64,000 nucleotides of DNA from Enterobacteriaceae bacterium UBA7338. Lineage in GTDB: Bacteria; Pseudomonadota; Gammaproteobacteria; Enterobacterales; Enterobacteriaceae. The position numbers were made by a program, and so were the translations under genes. The notes beneath the pieces are model-generated. The model saw only the letters and a program-made list of their open reading frames with translations. It searched no databases and was not told where the DNA came from. How positions within the stretch are numbered: the first letter of the stretch is position 1; each line of letters begins with the position of its first letter. The stretch is taken from assembly GCA_002480085.1 (NCBI GenBank), contig DKPJ01000012.1, forward strand, positions 158,629 to 222,628, given 5' to 3'. Shown piece by piece: positions 42,634-51,787 of the stretch.

Positions 42634-43041
42634 TTACCTGGCGAGCTTAGTGATTTGCTTCACTTCGATCTCAAACTCGTTCCAGTCCTTGTCAACTTTA
42701 CCCTGAATTTCAACCTGATCCTGCGGGGTGACGTTCTGACCGTTCCAGCGTTTTTGATCGATTTCCACGTTGACCGTGCCGCTGGCATCGCGGAAGAGGT
42801 AGCGATCGTCAGAGAGGCGCTCGGTAATATTCCCGCGCAGCGTCACCCAGCTGTCATCTTTCAGATCTTTGGCTTTCACCGCAGTTGTCGGGGTGGCGTT
42901 TTTATCCACGAAGCCGCCCTGCTGGGTCTGGTTTTGCGTCTGGGTTGGCGTAGCCGATGGCCCGCTGAAGCCACCCTCGGCGGCGAAAACAGGGGCAGAG
43001 ACCATCATGGCGATGGCGGCAATAGCAGCAAATTTTTTCAT
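42634..43041 (-). CDS. ygiW: periplasmic OB-fold stress protein YgiW
   Basis: An exported protein of about 135 residues of the BOF (bacterial OB-fold) family. It is induced by peroxide and other stresses and implicated in hydrogen peroxide and cadmium resistance in E. coli. The signal peptide ends near residue 20 (VFAAEGG). A glutamine/threonine-rich linker follows (TPTQTQNQTQQ), longer than in E. coli. The OB domain has LKDDSWVTLRGNI and DKDWNEFEIEVKQI. The second ATG of MMKKF is used. Divergent from qseB, with a shared control region. Confidence 0.93.
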   Translation of the reverse strand: MKKFAAIAAIAMMVSAPVFAAEGGFSGPSATPTQTQNQTQQGGFVDKNATPTTAVKAKDLKDDSWVTLRGNITERLSDDRYLFRDASGTVNVEIDQKRWNGQNVTPQDQVEIQGKVDKDWNEFEIEVKQITKLAR

Positions 43042-43090
43042 CATCTATCTCCTTTTTGTCTGGTGTCATGCTCCATTAAACAGGGTAGTT

Positions 43091-43107
43091 CTTAACAACT
43101 TCTTAAG
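43091..43107. promoter_or_regulatory. PmrA/QseB-type box between ygiW and qseB
   Basis: CTTAAC-AACTT-CTTAAG, matching the YTTAAK-N5-YTTAAK pattern bound by PmrA/QseB-class regulators with one mismatch. It lies between divergent ygiW and qseB, suggesting autoregulation and control of ygiW. Confidence 0.65.
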
Positions 43108-43191
43108 CGGAAAATTTAAATTTTTTTACTGTACAGCCGTAGGTTACAGGAGGTTTACTGCGTAAAAGCAAGCAGCGGCAAGGAGAGGCAG

Positions 43192-43851
43192 ATGCGAATT
43201 TTACTGGTGGAAGATGACAAGCTGATAGGCGACGGTATCAAAGCCGGACTGGGTAAAATGGGCTTCACCGTTGACTGGTTTACCACCGGCGGCGTCGGGA
43301 GAGAGGCGCTCTATCGTGCGCCTTACGATGCGGTGATCCTCGACCTGACGCTGCCAGAGATCGACGGGCTGGCCATCCTCCGCGACTGGCGTCAGGCGGG
43401 CCGCAGCGAGCCGGTGCTGATCCTGACCGCACGTGATGCCTTAGACCAGCGCATCGAGGGCTTACGCCTCGGTGCGGATGACTATCTGTGTAAGCCCTTC
43501 GCCTTGATTGAGGTTGCGGCGCGGCTTGAAGCGCTGATTCGCCGCAGCCACGGTCAGACCCACAGCGAGCTGCGCCACGGCAAGGTCACGCTCGATCCCA
43601 CTCGTCTGGTGGTGCTCGTCAATGGTGAAACGCTGATCCTCAAGCCGAAAGAGTTTGCCCTGCTGGAGCTGCTGATGCGCAACGCCGGGCGCGTACTGCC
43701 GCGCAAAGCGATAGAGGAGAAGCTCTACAGCTGGGATGACGAGGTGTCGAGCAACGCGGTTGAGGTGCATATCCACCACCTGCGCCGCAAGCTGGGCACA
43801 GAGTTTATCCGCACCGTACACGGCATTGGTTACACCCTGGACAACGAATGA
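43192..43851 (+). CDS. qseB: two-component response regulator QseB
   Basis: A 219-residue OmpR-type regulator. The receiver domain (1-115) has the acidic pocket (LVEDD), the phosphoacceptor aspartate about residue 51 in AVILDLTLPEIDG, and the switch lysine in YLCKPF. The winged-helix DNA-binding domain (about 125-219) ends HGIGYTLDNE. Works with QseC to control flagella, virulence-related and membrane-stress genes in E. coli and Salmonella. Its stop overlaps the qseC ATG (ATGA). AAGGAG precedes the start. Confidence 0.96.
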   Translation: MRILLVEDDKLIGDGIKAGLGKMGFTVDWFTTGGVGREALYRAPYDAVILDLTLPEIDGLAILRDWRQAGRSEPVLILTARDALDQRIEGLRLGADDYLCKPFALIEVAARLEALIRRSHGQTHSELRHGKVTLDPTRLVVLVNGETLILKPKEFALLELLMRNAGRVLPRKAIEEKLYSWDDEVSSNAVEVHIHHLRRKLGTEFIRTVHGIGYTLDNE

Positions 43852-45197
43852 AAATGACGCAACGCTTAAGCCTGCGGGTTCGGCTCATCCTGCTTTTTTG
43901 CCTGCTGGCGCTGGCCGCCTGGCTGGCCGCCAGCGTAGCCGCCTGGCAGCAGACTACCCACAAGCTGGATAAGCTCTTCGATACCCAGCAGATGCTTTTC
44001 GCCAAACGCCTGCTGGCGATAGATCTCAATGCGCTCCCTGCCCCGCTGCGTCAGGTTCGCACCCCGGATAAGATCCGCCATGGTCATCTCGATGATGACG
44101 CGCTGGCTTTTGCCATCTACTCCCGCGACGGCAAACTGCTGCTGCACGATGGCGAAAACGGCCAGGAGATCCCCTATCACTACCGCCGGGATGGCTTTAG
44201 CAACGGGCAGCTTAAAGATGATAACGATGCCTGGCGTCTTCTCTGGCTCACCGCCCCTGACGGCAGGTACCGCATCGTAGTGGGCCAGGAGTGGGAGTAT
44301 CGCGAAGAGATGGCCATGGATATCGTCACCTCACAGCTTACCCCCTGGCTGGTAGCGCTGCCGCTGATGCTGCTCTGTCTGGTGCTGCTGCTCAGCCGTG
44401 AGCTGCGTCCGCTGAAGAAGCTGGCCCGGACGCTAAACCAGCGTGCGCCGGATACCACCGACATGCTTCCCACTCATGCTATTCCGTCGGAGGTACGGCC
44501 TCTGCTGGACGCGTTAAACAACCTGTTTGCTCGTACCCAGCAGATGATGGCTCGCGAGCGGCGCTTTACCTCCGACGCGGCGCATGAGCTGCGTACCCCC
44601 CTTGCTGCGCTGAAGGTTCAGGCTGAAGTGGCGCAGCTCTCATGGGACGACGCCGAAGGTCAGCAGCGTGCGCTGAGCCAGCTGCATACCGGTATCGACC
44701 GCGCGACACGGCTGGTGGATCAGCTGCTTACCCTTTCGCGCCTCGACTCGCTCGATAACCTGGACGATGTCGAGCAGATCGCCCTGGCGGATCTTCTGCA
44801 ATCGGCGGTGATGGATATTGATGCCTCGGCGCACCGGGCAGGCATTGCGATCCACCTGGCTATCGATGCGCCGGAGGTGACGCGCCCCGGTCAACCGCTG
44901 CTGCTCAGCCTGCTGGTGCGTAATCTGCTGGATAACGCGGTGCGTTACAGCCCGCACGGCAGCCGGATTGACGTCACGCTGGAGCAGCGCTGCTTTACCG
45001 TACGCGATAATGGACCGGGCATTCCGCCTCAGGCGCTGTCGCGTCTCGGCGAACGCTTTTATCGCCCGCCGGGACAGGAGGAGACCGGCAGCGGCCTGGG
45101 GCTGTCGATTGTGAAACGTATCGCCACGCTGCACAAGATGACGGTGTCGGTGGACAATGCAGCGGACGGTGGCGCTGTGGTTCGGGTCAGCTGGTAG
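43848..45197 (+). CDS. qseC: sensor histidine kinase QseC
   Basis: A 449-residue inner-membrane kinase of the QseB/QseC pair. TM1 is at about 10-33, a periplasmic sensor domain at 34-158, TM2 at about 160-183, then HAMP. The H-box has the phosphorylated histidine in DAAHELRTPLAALK. The ATPase domain shows the N-box (LVRNLLDNAVRYS), G1 (DNGPGIP) and G2 (GSGLGLSIVKRI). It was proposed to sense autoinducer-3 and adrenaline. It is coupled to qseB by a four-base overlap. Confidence 0.96.
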   Translation: MKMTQRLSLRVRLILLFCLLALAAWLAASVAAWQQTTHKLDKLFDTQQMLFAKRLLAIDLNALPAPLRQVRTPDKIRHGHLDDDALAFAIYSRDGKLLLHDGENGQEIPYHYRRDGFSNGQLKDDNDAWRLLWLTAPDGRYRIVVGQEWEYREEMAMDIVTSQLTPWLVALPLMLLCLVLLLSRELRPLKKLARTLNQRAPDTTDMLPTHAIPSEVRPLLDALNNLFARTQQMMARERRFTSDAAHELRTPLAALKVQAEVAQLSWDDAEGQQRALSQLHTGIDRATRLVDQLLTLSRLDSLDNLDDVEQIALADLLQSAVMDIDASAHRAGIAIHLAIDAPEVTRPGQPLLLSLLVRNLLDNAVRYSPHGSRIDVTLEQRCFTVRDNGPGIPPQALSRLGERFYRPPGQEETGSGLGLSIVKRIATLHKMTVSVDNAADGGAVVRVSW

Positions 45198-45304
45198 CTG
45201 GATTATTGCTGTATAAGCAAAAGTCTTTGCACATTTTGCTCATTTTTCTCTCTAGTCGAGGCCGTTAAAATAGTCGGCAAATTCGTTTTCTACCGGGACA
45301 CATA

Positions 45305-45886
45305 ATGAGCAACATCTTAATTATCAACGGCGCTAAAAAATTCGGCCACTCTAACGGTCAGCTGAACGACACCATGACCGACGTCGCCGCCAGCTTCCTG
45401 CGTGACAGCGGGCACGACGTGAAAGTCGTCCGCACCGACGGCGACTATGACGTGAAAGAGGAAGTGCAGAACTTCCTGTGGGCTGACACCGTGATCTGGC
45501 AGATGCCGGGCTGGTGGATGGGCGCACCGTGGACGGTGAAAAAATACATTGATGACGTCTTCACCGAAGGTCACGGCTCTCTGTACGCCAGCGATGGCCG
45601 TACCCGCTCTGACGATGCGAAAAAATATGGCTCCGGCGGCCTGATTCAGGGCAAAACCTACATGCTGTCGCTGACCTGGAACGCCCCGCTGGACGCGTTC
45701 ACTGACAAAGAGCAGTTCTTCCACGGCGTGGGCGTTGACGGCGTTTACCTGCCGTTCCACAAGGCGAACCAGTTCCTGGGAATGGACGCGCTGCCGACCT
45801 TTATCGCTAACGACGTGATTAAAATGCCGGACGTGCCTCTCTATACCGCAGAATATCGCAAGCATCTTGCGGAAATTTTTGCTTAA
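45305..45886 (+). CDS. mdaB: NADPH:quinone reductase MdaB
   Basis: A 193-residue flavodoxin-like FAD protein that reduces quinones by two electrons and protects against oxidative stress. It has the flavodoxin-fold NGAKKFGHSNGQLND phosphate loop and the MPGWWMGAPWTVKKYIDDV quinone/flavin-binding segment. It matches E. coli MdaB along its length. It is followed after 30 bases by ygiN, whose product uses the same type of quinone cycle; the two are likely one operon. Confidence 0.96.
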   Translation: MSNILIINGAKKFGHSNGQLNDTMTDVAASFLRDSGHDVKVVRTDGDYDVKEEVQNFLWADTVIWQMPGWWMGAPWTVKKYIDDVFTEGHGSLYASDGRTRSDDAKKYGSGGLIQGKTYMLSLTWNAPLDAFTDKEQFFHGVGVDGVYLPFHKANQFLGMDALPTFIANDVIKMPDVPLYTAEYRKHLAEIFA

Positions 45887-45916
45887 CTGTCAGACGGTAC
45901 AAAGAAGGAGTTGACC

Positions 45917-46231
45917 ATGTTGACAGTGATTGCAGAGATTCGCACCCGTCCGGGCCAGCATCATCGCCAGGCCGTGCTGGACGAGTTTGCGAAAATTATC
46001 CCCACCGTATTAGAGGAAGCGGGCTGCCACGGCTATGCGCCGATGGTAGATACCGCCGCCAACGTGAGCTTTCAGGCGACCAACCCGGACTCGATCGTCA
46101 TGGTTGAGCAGTGGGAGACCGTGGCCCATCTTGAAGCGCACCTGCAAACCCCGCACATGAAAGCGTGGGGCGAGGCGGTAAAAAGTGACGTGTTAGAAAC
46201 CCATATCCGTATTCTGGAGCAAGGGGTTTAG
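45917..46231 (+). CDS. ygiN: quinol monooxygenase YgiN
   Basis: A 104-residue ABM-fold dimer that oxidises menadiol and related quinols, forming a quinone redox cycle with MdaB. It has the conserved HHRQAVLDEF, PGC-like CHGYAPMVD and HLQTPHMKAW residues. ATG 45917 has AAGGAG seven bases upstream and matches the E. coli start MLTVIAEIRTRPG; the TTG two codons upstream is rejected. Confidence 0.95.
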   Translation: MLTVIAEIRTRPGQHHRQAVLDEFAKIIPTVLEEAGCHGYAPMVDTAANVSFQATNPDSIVMVEQWETVAHLEAHLQTPHMKAWGEAVKSDVLETHIRILEQGV

Positions 46232-46239
46232 TCTGTTTT

Positions 46240-46307
46240 GCCGGGCGGCGCTGCGCTTGCCCGGCCTACAAGACGCGTAGGCCCGGTAAGCGCTGCGCCA
46301 CCGGGCG
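46240..46307. repeat. BIME: two inverted REP units after ygiN
   Basis: GCCGGGCGGCGCTGCGC...TGCCCGGCCTAC, then an inverted unit GTAGGCCCGGTAAGCGCTGC...CCACCGGGC. Confidence 0.87.
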
Positions 46308-46324
46308 TTTATCACCCATACCCA

Positions 46325-47512
46325 CTACCAGTAGAGCTTCCAGCTCTCATTAAACCGCATCAGCGCCTCGACGTAGAAGTAATCCCCCCAGCTGGCACAC
46401 TCATCCACGCCCTTGTTACTGGCGAGATGGTACACCGAGTGCTTCAGCAGCCCGTTACCGGGTTCGTTAACCCCCATTAAATAGTGCTTATTCAGCGACG
46501 ACATTATGTGCATCGCCCACTGCTGATAGCGAGCGCGATCGGGATCGCTCACCGGCAGCTGCTTCACCAGTTCCAGCAGGCCGCAGACGGCAATGGCGGC
46601 GGACGAAGAGTCCCGCAGCGCATCGCTGCCCACCAGGGCCAGATCCCAGTGGCAGACGCCATCCTCCGGCAGACGGTTGAGGAAGTAGTTCGCCAGCCTT
46701 TTTGATAGCGCCACCATCGTTTTATCGCCGGTGTAGAGGTAGCTCAGCAGGAAGCCGTAGATCCCCCACGCCTGCCCCCGCGACCAGCACGAGTCGTCGG
46801 CATAGCCCTGCTGGGTATTGCCGTAGCGCGGGGCGCCGGTCTGCACATCCATGTAGTAGGTGTGGAAGGTCGAGGCATCGTCGCGGATCAGATACGCCGC
46901 CGCCTGCTGCACGTGGGCCTTCGCCGCCTCGGCAAAGCGCGGATCGCCGGTCTGCTCGCTGGCCCAGTAGAGCAGCGGCAGATTCATATTGCAGTCGATG
47001 ATCATCCTTCCCGCCTGCTGCGGATCGTTAAGATCGCCCCACGCCTGAATGATCTGCGCCTTTTCATGAAACCGTTCCAGCAGCGCCTCGGCGGCCTGGA
47101 GCGCAAAGCCGCGTGCGTCGCGGTTGCCGGTCAAGCGCCAGGCTGCCACGCAGGAGAGCGTATAGAGAAAACCGAGATCGTGGGTGTTGGTATCCTGGCG
47201 TCCGGCAATGCGCAGCCCGAAGGAGCGCACATGCTTCTCCGCCAGCGCGCGATACGATGCCTCACCGCTCATCTCCCATGCCAGCCACAGCTGCCCGGTC
47301 CAGAAGCTGGTGGTCCACTCCACGTTATCGGTTAACGGGTAGTAGCCTTTGACGCAGGTTTCGGCTGGAAACTTTTCACCGAACTCCGTTAAATGACGGC
47401 TTATCAGCTCGAGGGTCTGCTGGCGGGCGGTAATCAGCTCATCCTGAAAGGCGCGCTCATCCACTGGCGCGGGAACCTCTCCCAGACGCTCCTCAACGAT
47501 ACGATTTAACAT
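46325..47512 (-). CDS. GH88-family unsaturated uronyl hydrolase
   Basis: A 395-residue alpha6/alpha6-barrel enzyme predicted to hydrolyse unsaturated uronic acids from oligosaccharides made by polysaccharide lyases. The family aspartates are visible in NTHDLGFLY and MIIDCNMNLPLLYWA, with TSFWTGQLWLAWE and SRGQAWGIYGF also conserved. There is no signal peptide, so it acts in the cytosol after uptake. It is the last gene of a three-gene operon with a permease and a DUF2264 protein. The exact substrate is unknown. Confidence 0.85.
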   Translation of the reverse strand: MLNRIVEERLGEVPAPVDERAFQDELITARQQTLELISRHLTEFGEKFPAETCVKGYYPLTDNVEWTTSFWTGQLWLAWEMSGEASYRALAEKHVRSFGLRIAGRQDTNTHDLGFLYTLSCVAAWRLTGNRDARGFALQAAEALLERFHEKAQIIQAWGDLNDPQQAGRMIIDCNMNLPLLYWASEQTGDPRFAEAAKAHVQQAAAYLIRDDASTFHTYYMDVQTGAPRYGNTQQGYADDSCWSRGQAWGIYGFLLSYLYTGDKTMVALSKRLANYFLNRLPEDGVCHWDLALVGSDALRDSSSAAIAVCGLLELVKQLPVSDPDRARYQQWAMHIMSSLNKHYLMGVNEPGNGLLKHSVYHLASNKGVDECASWGDYFYVEALMRFNESWKLYW

Positions 47513-47543
47513 ATTCCGGTCCTTCTTCTTGTGAATAAACGAT

Positions 47544-48797
47544 CTACCCGGCGACGTTGACCGCAGGCGCGCCGCGACGCTTGCTCTGGCAGGCCGACAG
47601 GGTAAAGGCTGAGATAAGGGTAAAGGTCAGGGCTATCGCGCCCATGATGATATAGGTCTGCTCAAAGCCGATTTTGTCGTAGAGGATCCCCGCCGGGGAT
47701 GAGACCACCACGTTGCCGACGTAGAGCATCGCCTGGTAGCCCAGCAGGTACATGGTGGCGTTCACGCGCTTATCGAAATGCTCGGCGATATATTTAAAGA
47801 CCGACACCAGCAGAAGGCAGATCTCCAGACCGTAGAGCGGTTTGAGCACCGAGATTAAGAGATGGGAATCACACAGCCCAGAGATAATCAGCCGCGCGCC
47901 CACCACCAGCCCGACGATCAGCAGCCCGCGCTTGGCCCCAACGTAGTTCACAAACATCGGGATGATCATGTACATGACAAACTCCATCCCCGACTGCACG
48001 GTGCCCAGATAGCCAAACACGGCGTTGCCCTGATGCACGTCCTCAAAGAAGGTAACGAAGTAGCGGGAGAACTGCTGCTCGGCGATAAACATCATCCACG
48101 CCACGCCCGCCACGTAGAGGCAGAAGGCCCAGAACTTGCGGTTTTTCAGCAGGGCGTAAACATCGGCAGGAACAATCTTCTCCTTCGCCAGCACCTCGCC
48201 CGCCCGCTCGGATCGCGTATCGACCTTCAGGCTAACCAGCACGATCAGCATCACGATGGAGGCGATACTGCCCATGATGAAGTTGTATGCCGGAGAGAGG
48301 TTAAACAGCAGGCCGGAGAAGGAGGAGGCCACCGCCCAGCCCAGCGATCCCCACATGCGGATCTGGCCGAACTCCATGCCGTTGAGGCGGCTGTAGCGAT
48401 CGGTATAGGATTCGCAGGCCGCGACGCCCGCATACCAGGCAAAGCTTAAATAGATGGCACCGACGACGATCCCCAGCAGCGTATTGGAGAGCAACAGCGG
48501 CTGGTAGACGTAGATAAAGAACGGCGCCATCAGGGCCGACACGGCGACAACGAAATAGAGCAGGTATTTGCTCATGCCGATCTTATCCAGAATGTAGCCG
48601 TAGATCGGTTTCAGGATCACCGAGAAGATACCGTTGACGGCAAATACCGTGCCGATCACCGTGCCGCTTAAGTTCGCTTTTTGCCCGAGCCAGATGGCCA
48701 GCAGCCCAATGCTGGCTGACCAGGTAAAGAAATAGAGAAAGATAAAGGAGCTGATTTTGTAATATTCAGTCCGGTTGGTTTTAATTATTTTATCCAT
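47544..48797 (-). CDS. LacY-type oligosaccharide:H+ symporter
   Basis: A 417-residue major-facilitator permease with 12 hydrophobic segments, resembling LacY, RafB and CscB. The N-terminal YYKISSFIFLYFFTWSAS and the cytoplasmic loop YGYILDKIGMSKYLLYF are typical. An acidic residue in helix 4-5 (ACESYTDRYSR) and a GQIRMWGSLGWA motif in helix 5 are also conserved. It lies 31 bases before the GH88 gene and 37 bases after the DUF2264 gene. It presumably brings in the oligosaccharide that GH88 cleaves. Confidence 0.85.
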   Translation of the reverse strand: MDKIIKTNRTEYYKISSFIFLYFFTWSASIGLLAIWLGQKANLSGTVIGTVFAVNGIFSVILKPIYGYILDKIGMSKYLLYFVVAVSALMAPFFIYVYQPLLLSNTLLGIVVGAIYLSFAWYAGVAACESYTDRYSRLNGMEFGQIRMWGSLGWAVASSFSGLLFNLSPAYNFIMGSIASIVMLIVLVSLKVDTRSERAGEVLAKEKIVPADVYALLKNRKFWAFCLYVAGVAWMMFIAEQQFSRYFVTFFEDVHQGNAVFGYLGTVQSGMEFVMYMIIPMFVNYVGAKRGLLIVGLVVGARLIISGLCDSHLLISVLKPLYGLEICLLLVSVFKYIAEHFDKRVNATMYLLGYQAMLYVGNVVVSSPAGILYDKIGFEQTYIIMGAIALTFTLISAFTLSACQSKRRGAPAVNVAG

Positions 48798-48834
48798 ACT
48801 ATCCTCGACGAAAGCATGTAGGGGTCAGAGTTTT

Positions 48835-50646
48835 TTATAACGTAATGACTAACGCCGTTGGCTGGCCGACCTGGCGCACCGTCAGCGTTTCGTTATCCAG
48901 AAGCACCTCGGGTAGAGAGGTCATATCGCTGTATGCCGGATCGCCCGCGATAGCCATACAGCAGAGCCAGTGGCGCCCCGGTGCCAGGGTGGCGGTTAAT
49001 ACCGGGATCGCCGCACACTCGGCAAACATCACGCTGCTGTTGGGTGGGGTGATCACGCAGTCGCCGTAGCGCTCAAGACCGAACGAGAGATCGTAGATAG
49101 CGCTGCTGCCGTTCGCGGCGTGAACCACGCAGCCGGAGGCCTGGGTTTGGTGCGGGGCTTTCATCACCGCGAAACCGCCCTCAACGCTGTTCAGGTGGCG
49201 TGCGGTGTCGATGCGGTGCAGTCGCAGATGGCCGTCGCCGCAGGGGATCAGCCAGGTAGCAACCTGCACGTCGTGCCAGGGCAACCAGCACGAGAAGATG
49301 TACGCTTCATTGACCACCGTCTCGTCACAGCCGCGGCGGCCCCGGTAGTACTCATCCCCTTCTGCCAGCAGCAGCATGCTGTCGCAGGCGGCGTGCTTGA
49401 TGCCGTAGCGCCCGCGCTCAATGGTGAAGCCGAAGCGGCTGGAGTAGGCAAACTTGGTGTATTTCGCCTCGGTATTGACGTAGTTATTCAGCTCAAGCTG
49501 GCCGGAGGCGAGCATGCAGACGTGCCGCGAGGCTTCGCTGTGCATCAGGATCTGCCCGGCATGGGGAAGCGCCCGTCGCGCCGCCTGCGCCGGTAAAGGT
49601 TGCTCCTCCGCCTGCCAGAACGGATGCGCTTCGGGCAGAGCGAGGATCAGGAACACCTTCAGCGCCCAGTAGGGCGAGCCAGGAGAGTTGTAGTCTTCGC
49701 ACATGGCGAGGTTCGGGTAGGCAAAGCCGAGGGTCAGAATGCCGTCCCGGTCAAAGATAGGCTGCGTCAGCCACCAGCGCAGGTGGCGGAGAACGATCCC
49801 CTTCACTATCCCCGGCGTAAACACCTCCAGCTCAGCAAAGGCGACCGCGCTCCAGAAGGCCACCATCGCAAAGCGGTAGGTCAGGCTGCGACCAAAGGGC
49901 ACCGACTCCCCACCCGCCGCCGACATGGTGATAAAGTCCTGAGCGAACCGCTGCGCCCTCTCCCGCAGGATGGCGGCGCGATGAGGATCGTCTTCGGCGT
50001 TCAGCGTGGCGTAGATTAGGCCGTAGAAGTGAAACGCCATCGAGATGTAGTAATCCTTTGGTCGCCCCGGCCCGTCAGAGTACCAGCCGTCGCCAAGATA
50101 GTAGGCCTCCATCATGGCAAAGCGCCGCTCTACCGCATCACGATCCCAGGGCAGCCCGGCGCGTTTAAAGCCGAGCTGCACCATGATGGCAAAGTAGTTC
50201 CAGTTGCTATCGGGCATTTCGGCGTCGGTAATTTGGTTCAGCCAGGCGTGGAGGTTCTCCTGCTCGCGCGGGCTAAAGCAGGCCAGCAGGCGATCCTGCA
50301 TCAGCGCCAGGCCCAGGCCGTAGGCCGCCATCTCCACCAGCCGCTGATCGTAAGGCCCGGTCTCGCCCCAGTAGCCTGCACTGTGCGGATCGGTCCCCTG
50401 CTTGATGGCGGCAATGTATTTCGCGCTAAGCGGCGTCTCCTCCCCGGCGGCCAGCAGCGGAAACAGGCCCCACAGCGCCCGCGACAGCCCTTCCATGTTG
50501 GCAATTTCAACGCTGTAGTGAGCGCAGGTGTTGCCTAGCGCGAAGCGTGACTGCCCCTCGGGAAAGTGCTTATCCAACGCGCCCAGTATGTCCGTGACCA
50601 GATCAACAACGTCCTGCCGGGATGACAATACATTTGATGTTTCCAT
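48835..50646 (-). CDS. DUF2264 protein, putative polysaccharide-processing toroid enzyme
   Basis: A 603-residue protein with a DUF2264 N-terminal part, a helical toroid seen in carbohydrate-active enzymes, spanning about 10-370 (GYWGETGPYDQRLVE, PDSNWNYFAIMVQLG, DGWYSDGPGRPKDYY). The C-terminal 200 residues look like the beta-sandwich of lyases. No signal peptide is seen. The reaction of this family is not established; here it lies first in a three-gene operon with a permease and GH88. Divergent from an AraC-type regulator gene. Confidence 0.8.
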   Translation of the reverse strand: METSNVLSSRQDVVDLVTDILGALDKHFPEGQSRFALGNTCAHYSVEIANMEGLSRALWGLFPLLAAGEETPLSAKYIAAIKQGTDPHSAGYWGETGPYDQRLVEMAAYGLGLALMQDRLLACFSPREQENLHAWLNQITDAEMPDSNWNYFAIMVQLGFKRAGLPWDRDAVERRFAMMEAYYLGDGWYSDGPGRPKDYYISMAFHFYGLIYATLNAEDDPHRAAILRERAQRFAQDFITMSAAGGESVPFGRSLTYRFAMVAFWSAVAFAELEVFTPGIVKGIVLRHLRWWLTQPIFDRDGILTLGFAYPNLAMCEDYNSPGSPYWALKVFLILALPEAHPFWQAEEQPLPAQAARRALPHAGQILMHSEASRHVCMLASGQLELNNYVNTEAKYTKFAYSSRFGFTIERGRYGIKHAACDSMLLLAEGDEYYRGRRGCDETVVNEAYIFSCWLPWHDVQVATWLIPCGDGHLRLHRIDTARHLNSVEGGFAVMKAPHQTQASGCVVHAANGSSAIYDLSFGLERYGDCVITPPNSSVMFAECAAIPVLTATLAPGRHWLCCMAIAGDPAYSDMTSLPEVLLDNETLTVRQVGQPTALVITL

Positions 50647-50814
50647 TTCCGCATCAGCCTCTTAACAAAGTGGCTCAAGAATAGTGAATCGCTGGCGCGC
50701 AGAAATGTTAGCCACGTCACAGCCGGGAAAGATGGCTAAACTCACAGTTGAGAAAATTTAAAAAGGTGGTTTATAAAGGCGTGCAGAGGGGTAAAAGTTG
50801 AGTTTTATTGCACT
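50647..50814. promoter_or_regulatory. divergent control region, DUF2264 operon / AraC gene
   Basis: About 170 bases. Two direct TCACAG motifs, at 50717-50722 and 50742-50747, are spaced 25 bases apart with similar flanks (CACGTCACAGCCG and AAACTCACAGTTG). Such direct repeats are typical half-sites of AraC regulators. Confidence 0.45.
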
Positions 50815-51654
50815 ATGCGCGATGAGCCAAAATCTGACTATCTGGAGCTGATTACCTTAAACGACGCCGTGGTGTCGTTCAGCCGCCTGTTTGCCAATAC
50901 CGTGCGCTATCATCACTGGCACCAGTGTCTGGAGATCCTCTACGTTGAGGAGGGTTTCGGGGTGGCGATCGTCGATAACCGTCACTACACCATGCGTCCA
51001 GGGCGACTCTTCTTCTTTCCGCCCTTTACCCTGCACAAGGTGATGGTGGATGAGCGGGCCGAGGCGATCTACCGGCGTACTATTATCCACCTCGATCACC
51101 ATGCGGTGCTGAAGGCGCTGCGTGATTTCCCGCAGGCCCAGCAGCGGTTACACAAGCTCTCCCGGCGCGGCGGCCCGGCGTGGGTGGCGGACGTTGCCGC
51201 TTGCCATAGTCATATCGACTATCTGTTTAGCTGCTATCCGCAGCCGATGAACAGTGAAAGCGTTGCCAGCCTGCTCATCAGCCTCTTTGCCATGCTGCCT
51301 GCCGATCGCGACGGCGCGCCCGGTGACAGCCGCAGCATTGCCAGCCAGGCGATGTTCTGGCTGGACGAACACTACCAGCATAAATTTAGCCTCGACGCCC
51401 TGGCGAACGAGCTGGGGAAATCGCGCAGCTACGTGTCGCGAAAGTTTCATGCCGAAACGGGCGAGAAGATCCACGACTACCTGAACACCCTGCGGCTGCG
51501 CAAGGCCTGCGAGTGCCTGCTGCACAGCGATGAGAGCGTGCGTGACATCGCTGCGCGGGTGGGCTTTTCCGACGTGACCTGGTTTATTAGCTCTTTTAAG
51601 CGAGGCATCGGCGAGACGCCGCTCCAGTACCGGAAAAACCATGCAGCGGGGTAA
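50815..51654 (+). CDS. AraC-family regulator of the GH88/DUF2264 locus
   Basis: A 279-residue regulator. The N-terminal cupin (about 15-160) has EGFGVAIVDNRHYTMRPG. The C-terminal two helix-turn-helix domain lies at about 180-275 (LDALANELGKSRSYVSRKFHAETG and VRDIAARVGFSDVTWFISSFKRGIG; shown in part). It is divergent from the operon of DUF2264, permease and GH88, the usual layout of a substrate-responsive activator. The ligand is presumably the imported sugar. A weak GAG precedes the ATG. A BIME follows. Confidence 0.87.
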   Translation: MRDEPKSDYLELITLNDAVVSFSRLFANTVRYHHWHQCLEILYVEEGFGVAIVDNRHYTMRPGRLFFFPPFTLHKVMVDERAEAIYRRTIIHLDHHAVLKALRDFPQAQQRLHKLSRRGGPAWVADVAACHSHIDYLFSCYPQPMNSESVASLLISLFAMLPADRDGAPGDSRSIASQAMFWLDEHYQHKFSLDALANELGKSRSYVSRKFHAETGEKIHDYLNTLRLRKACECLLHSDESVRDIAARVGFSDVTWFISSFKRGIGETPLQYRKNHAAG

Positions 51655-51655
51655 C

Positions 51656-51733
51656 GCCCGGTGGCGCTGCGCTTACCGGGCCTACGGTTGCTGCGGTTTT
51701 GTAGGCCGGGTCAGGCGGAGCCGCCACCCGGCG
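51656..51733. repeat. BIME: two inverted REP units after the AraC gene
   Basis: CGCCCGGTGGCGCTGCGC...TACCGGGCCTACGG, then GTAGGCCGGGTCAGGCGGAG...CCACCCGGCG. Confidence 0.87.
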
Positions 51734-51787
51734 ATGAGTAGCCCTGTAATACGATAGTACAGGGCTTTTATTGTGTGGGAAAACTCC

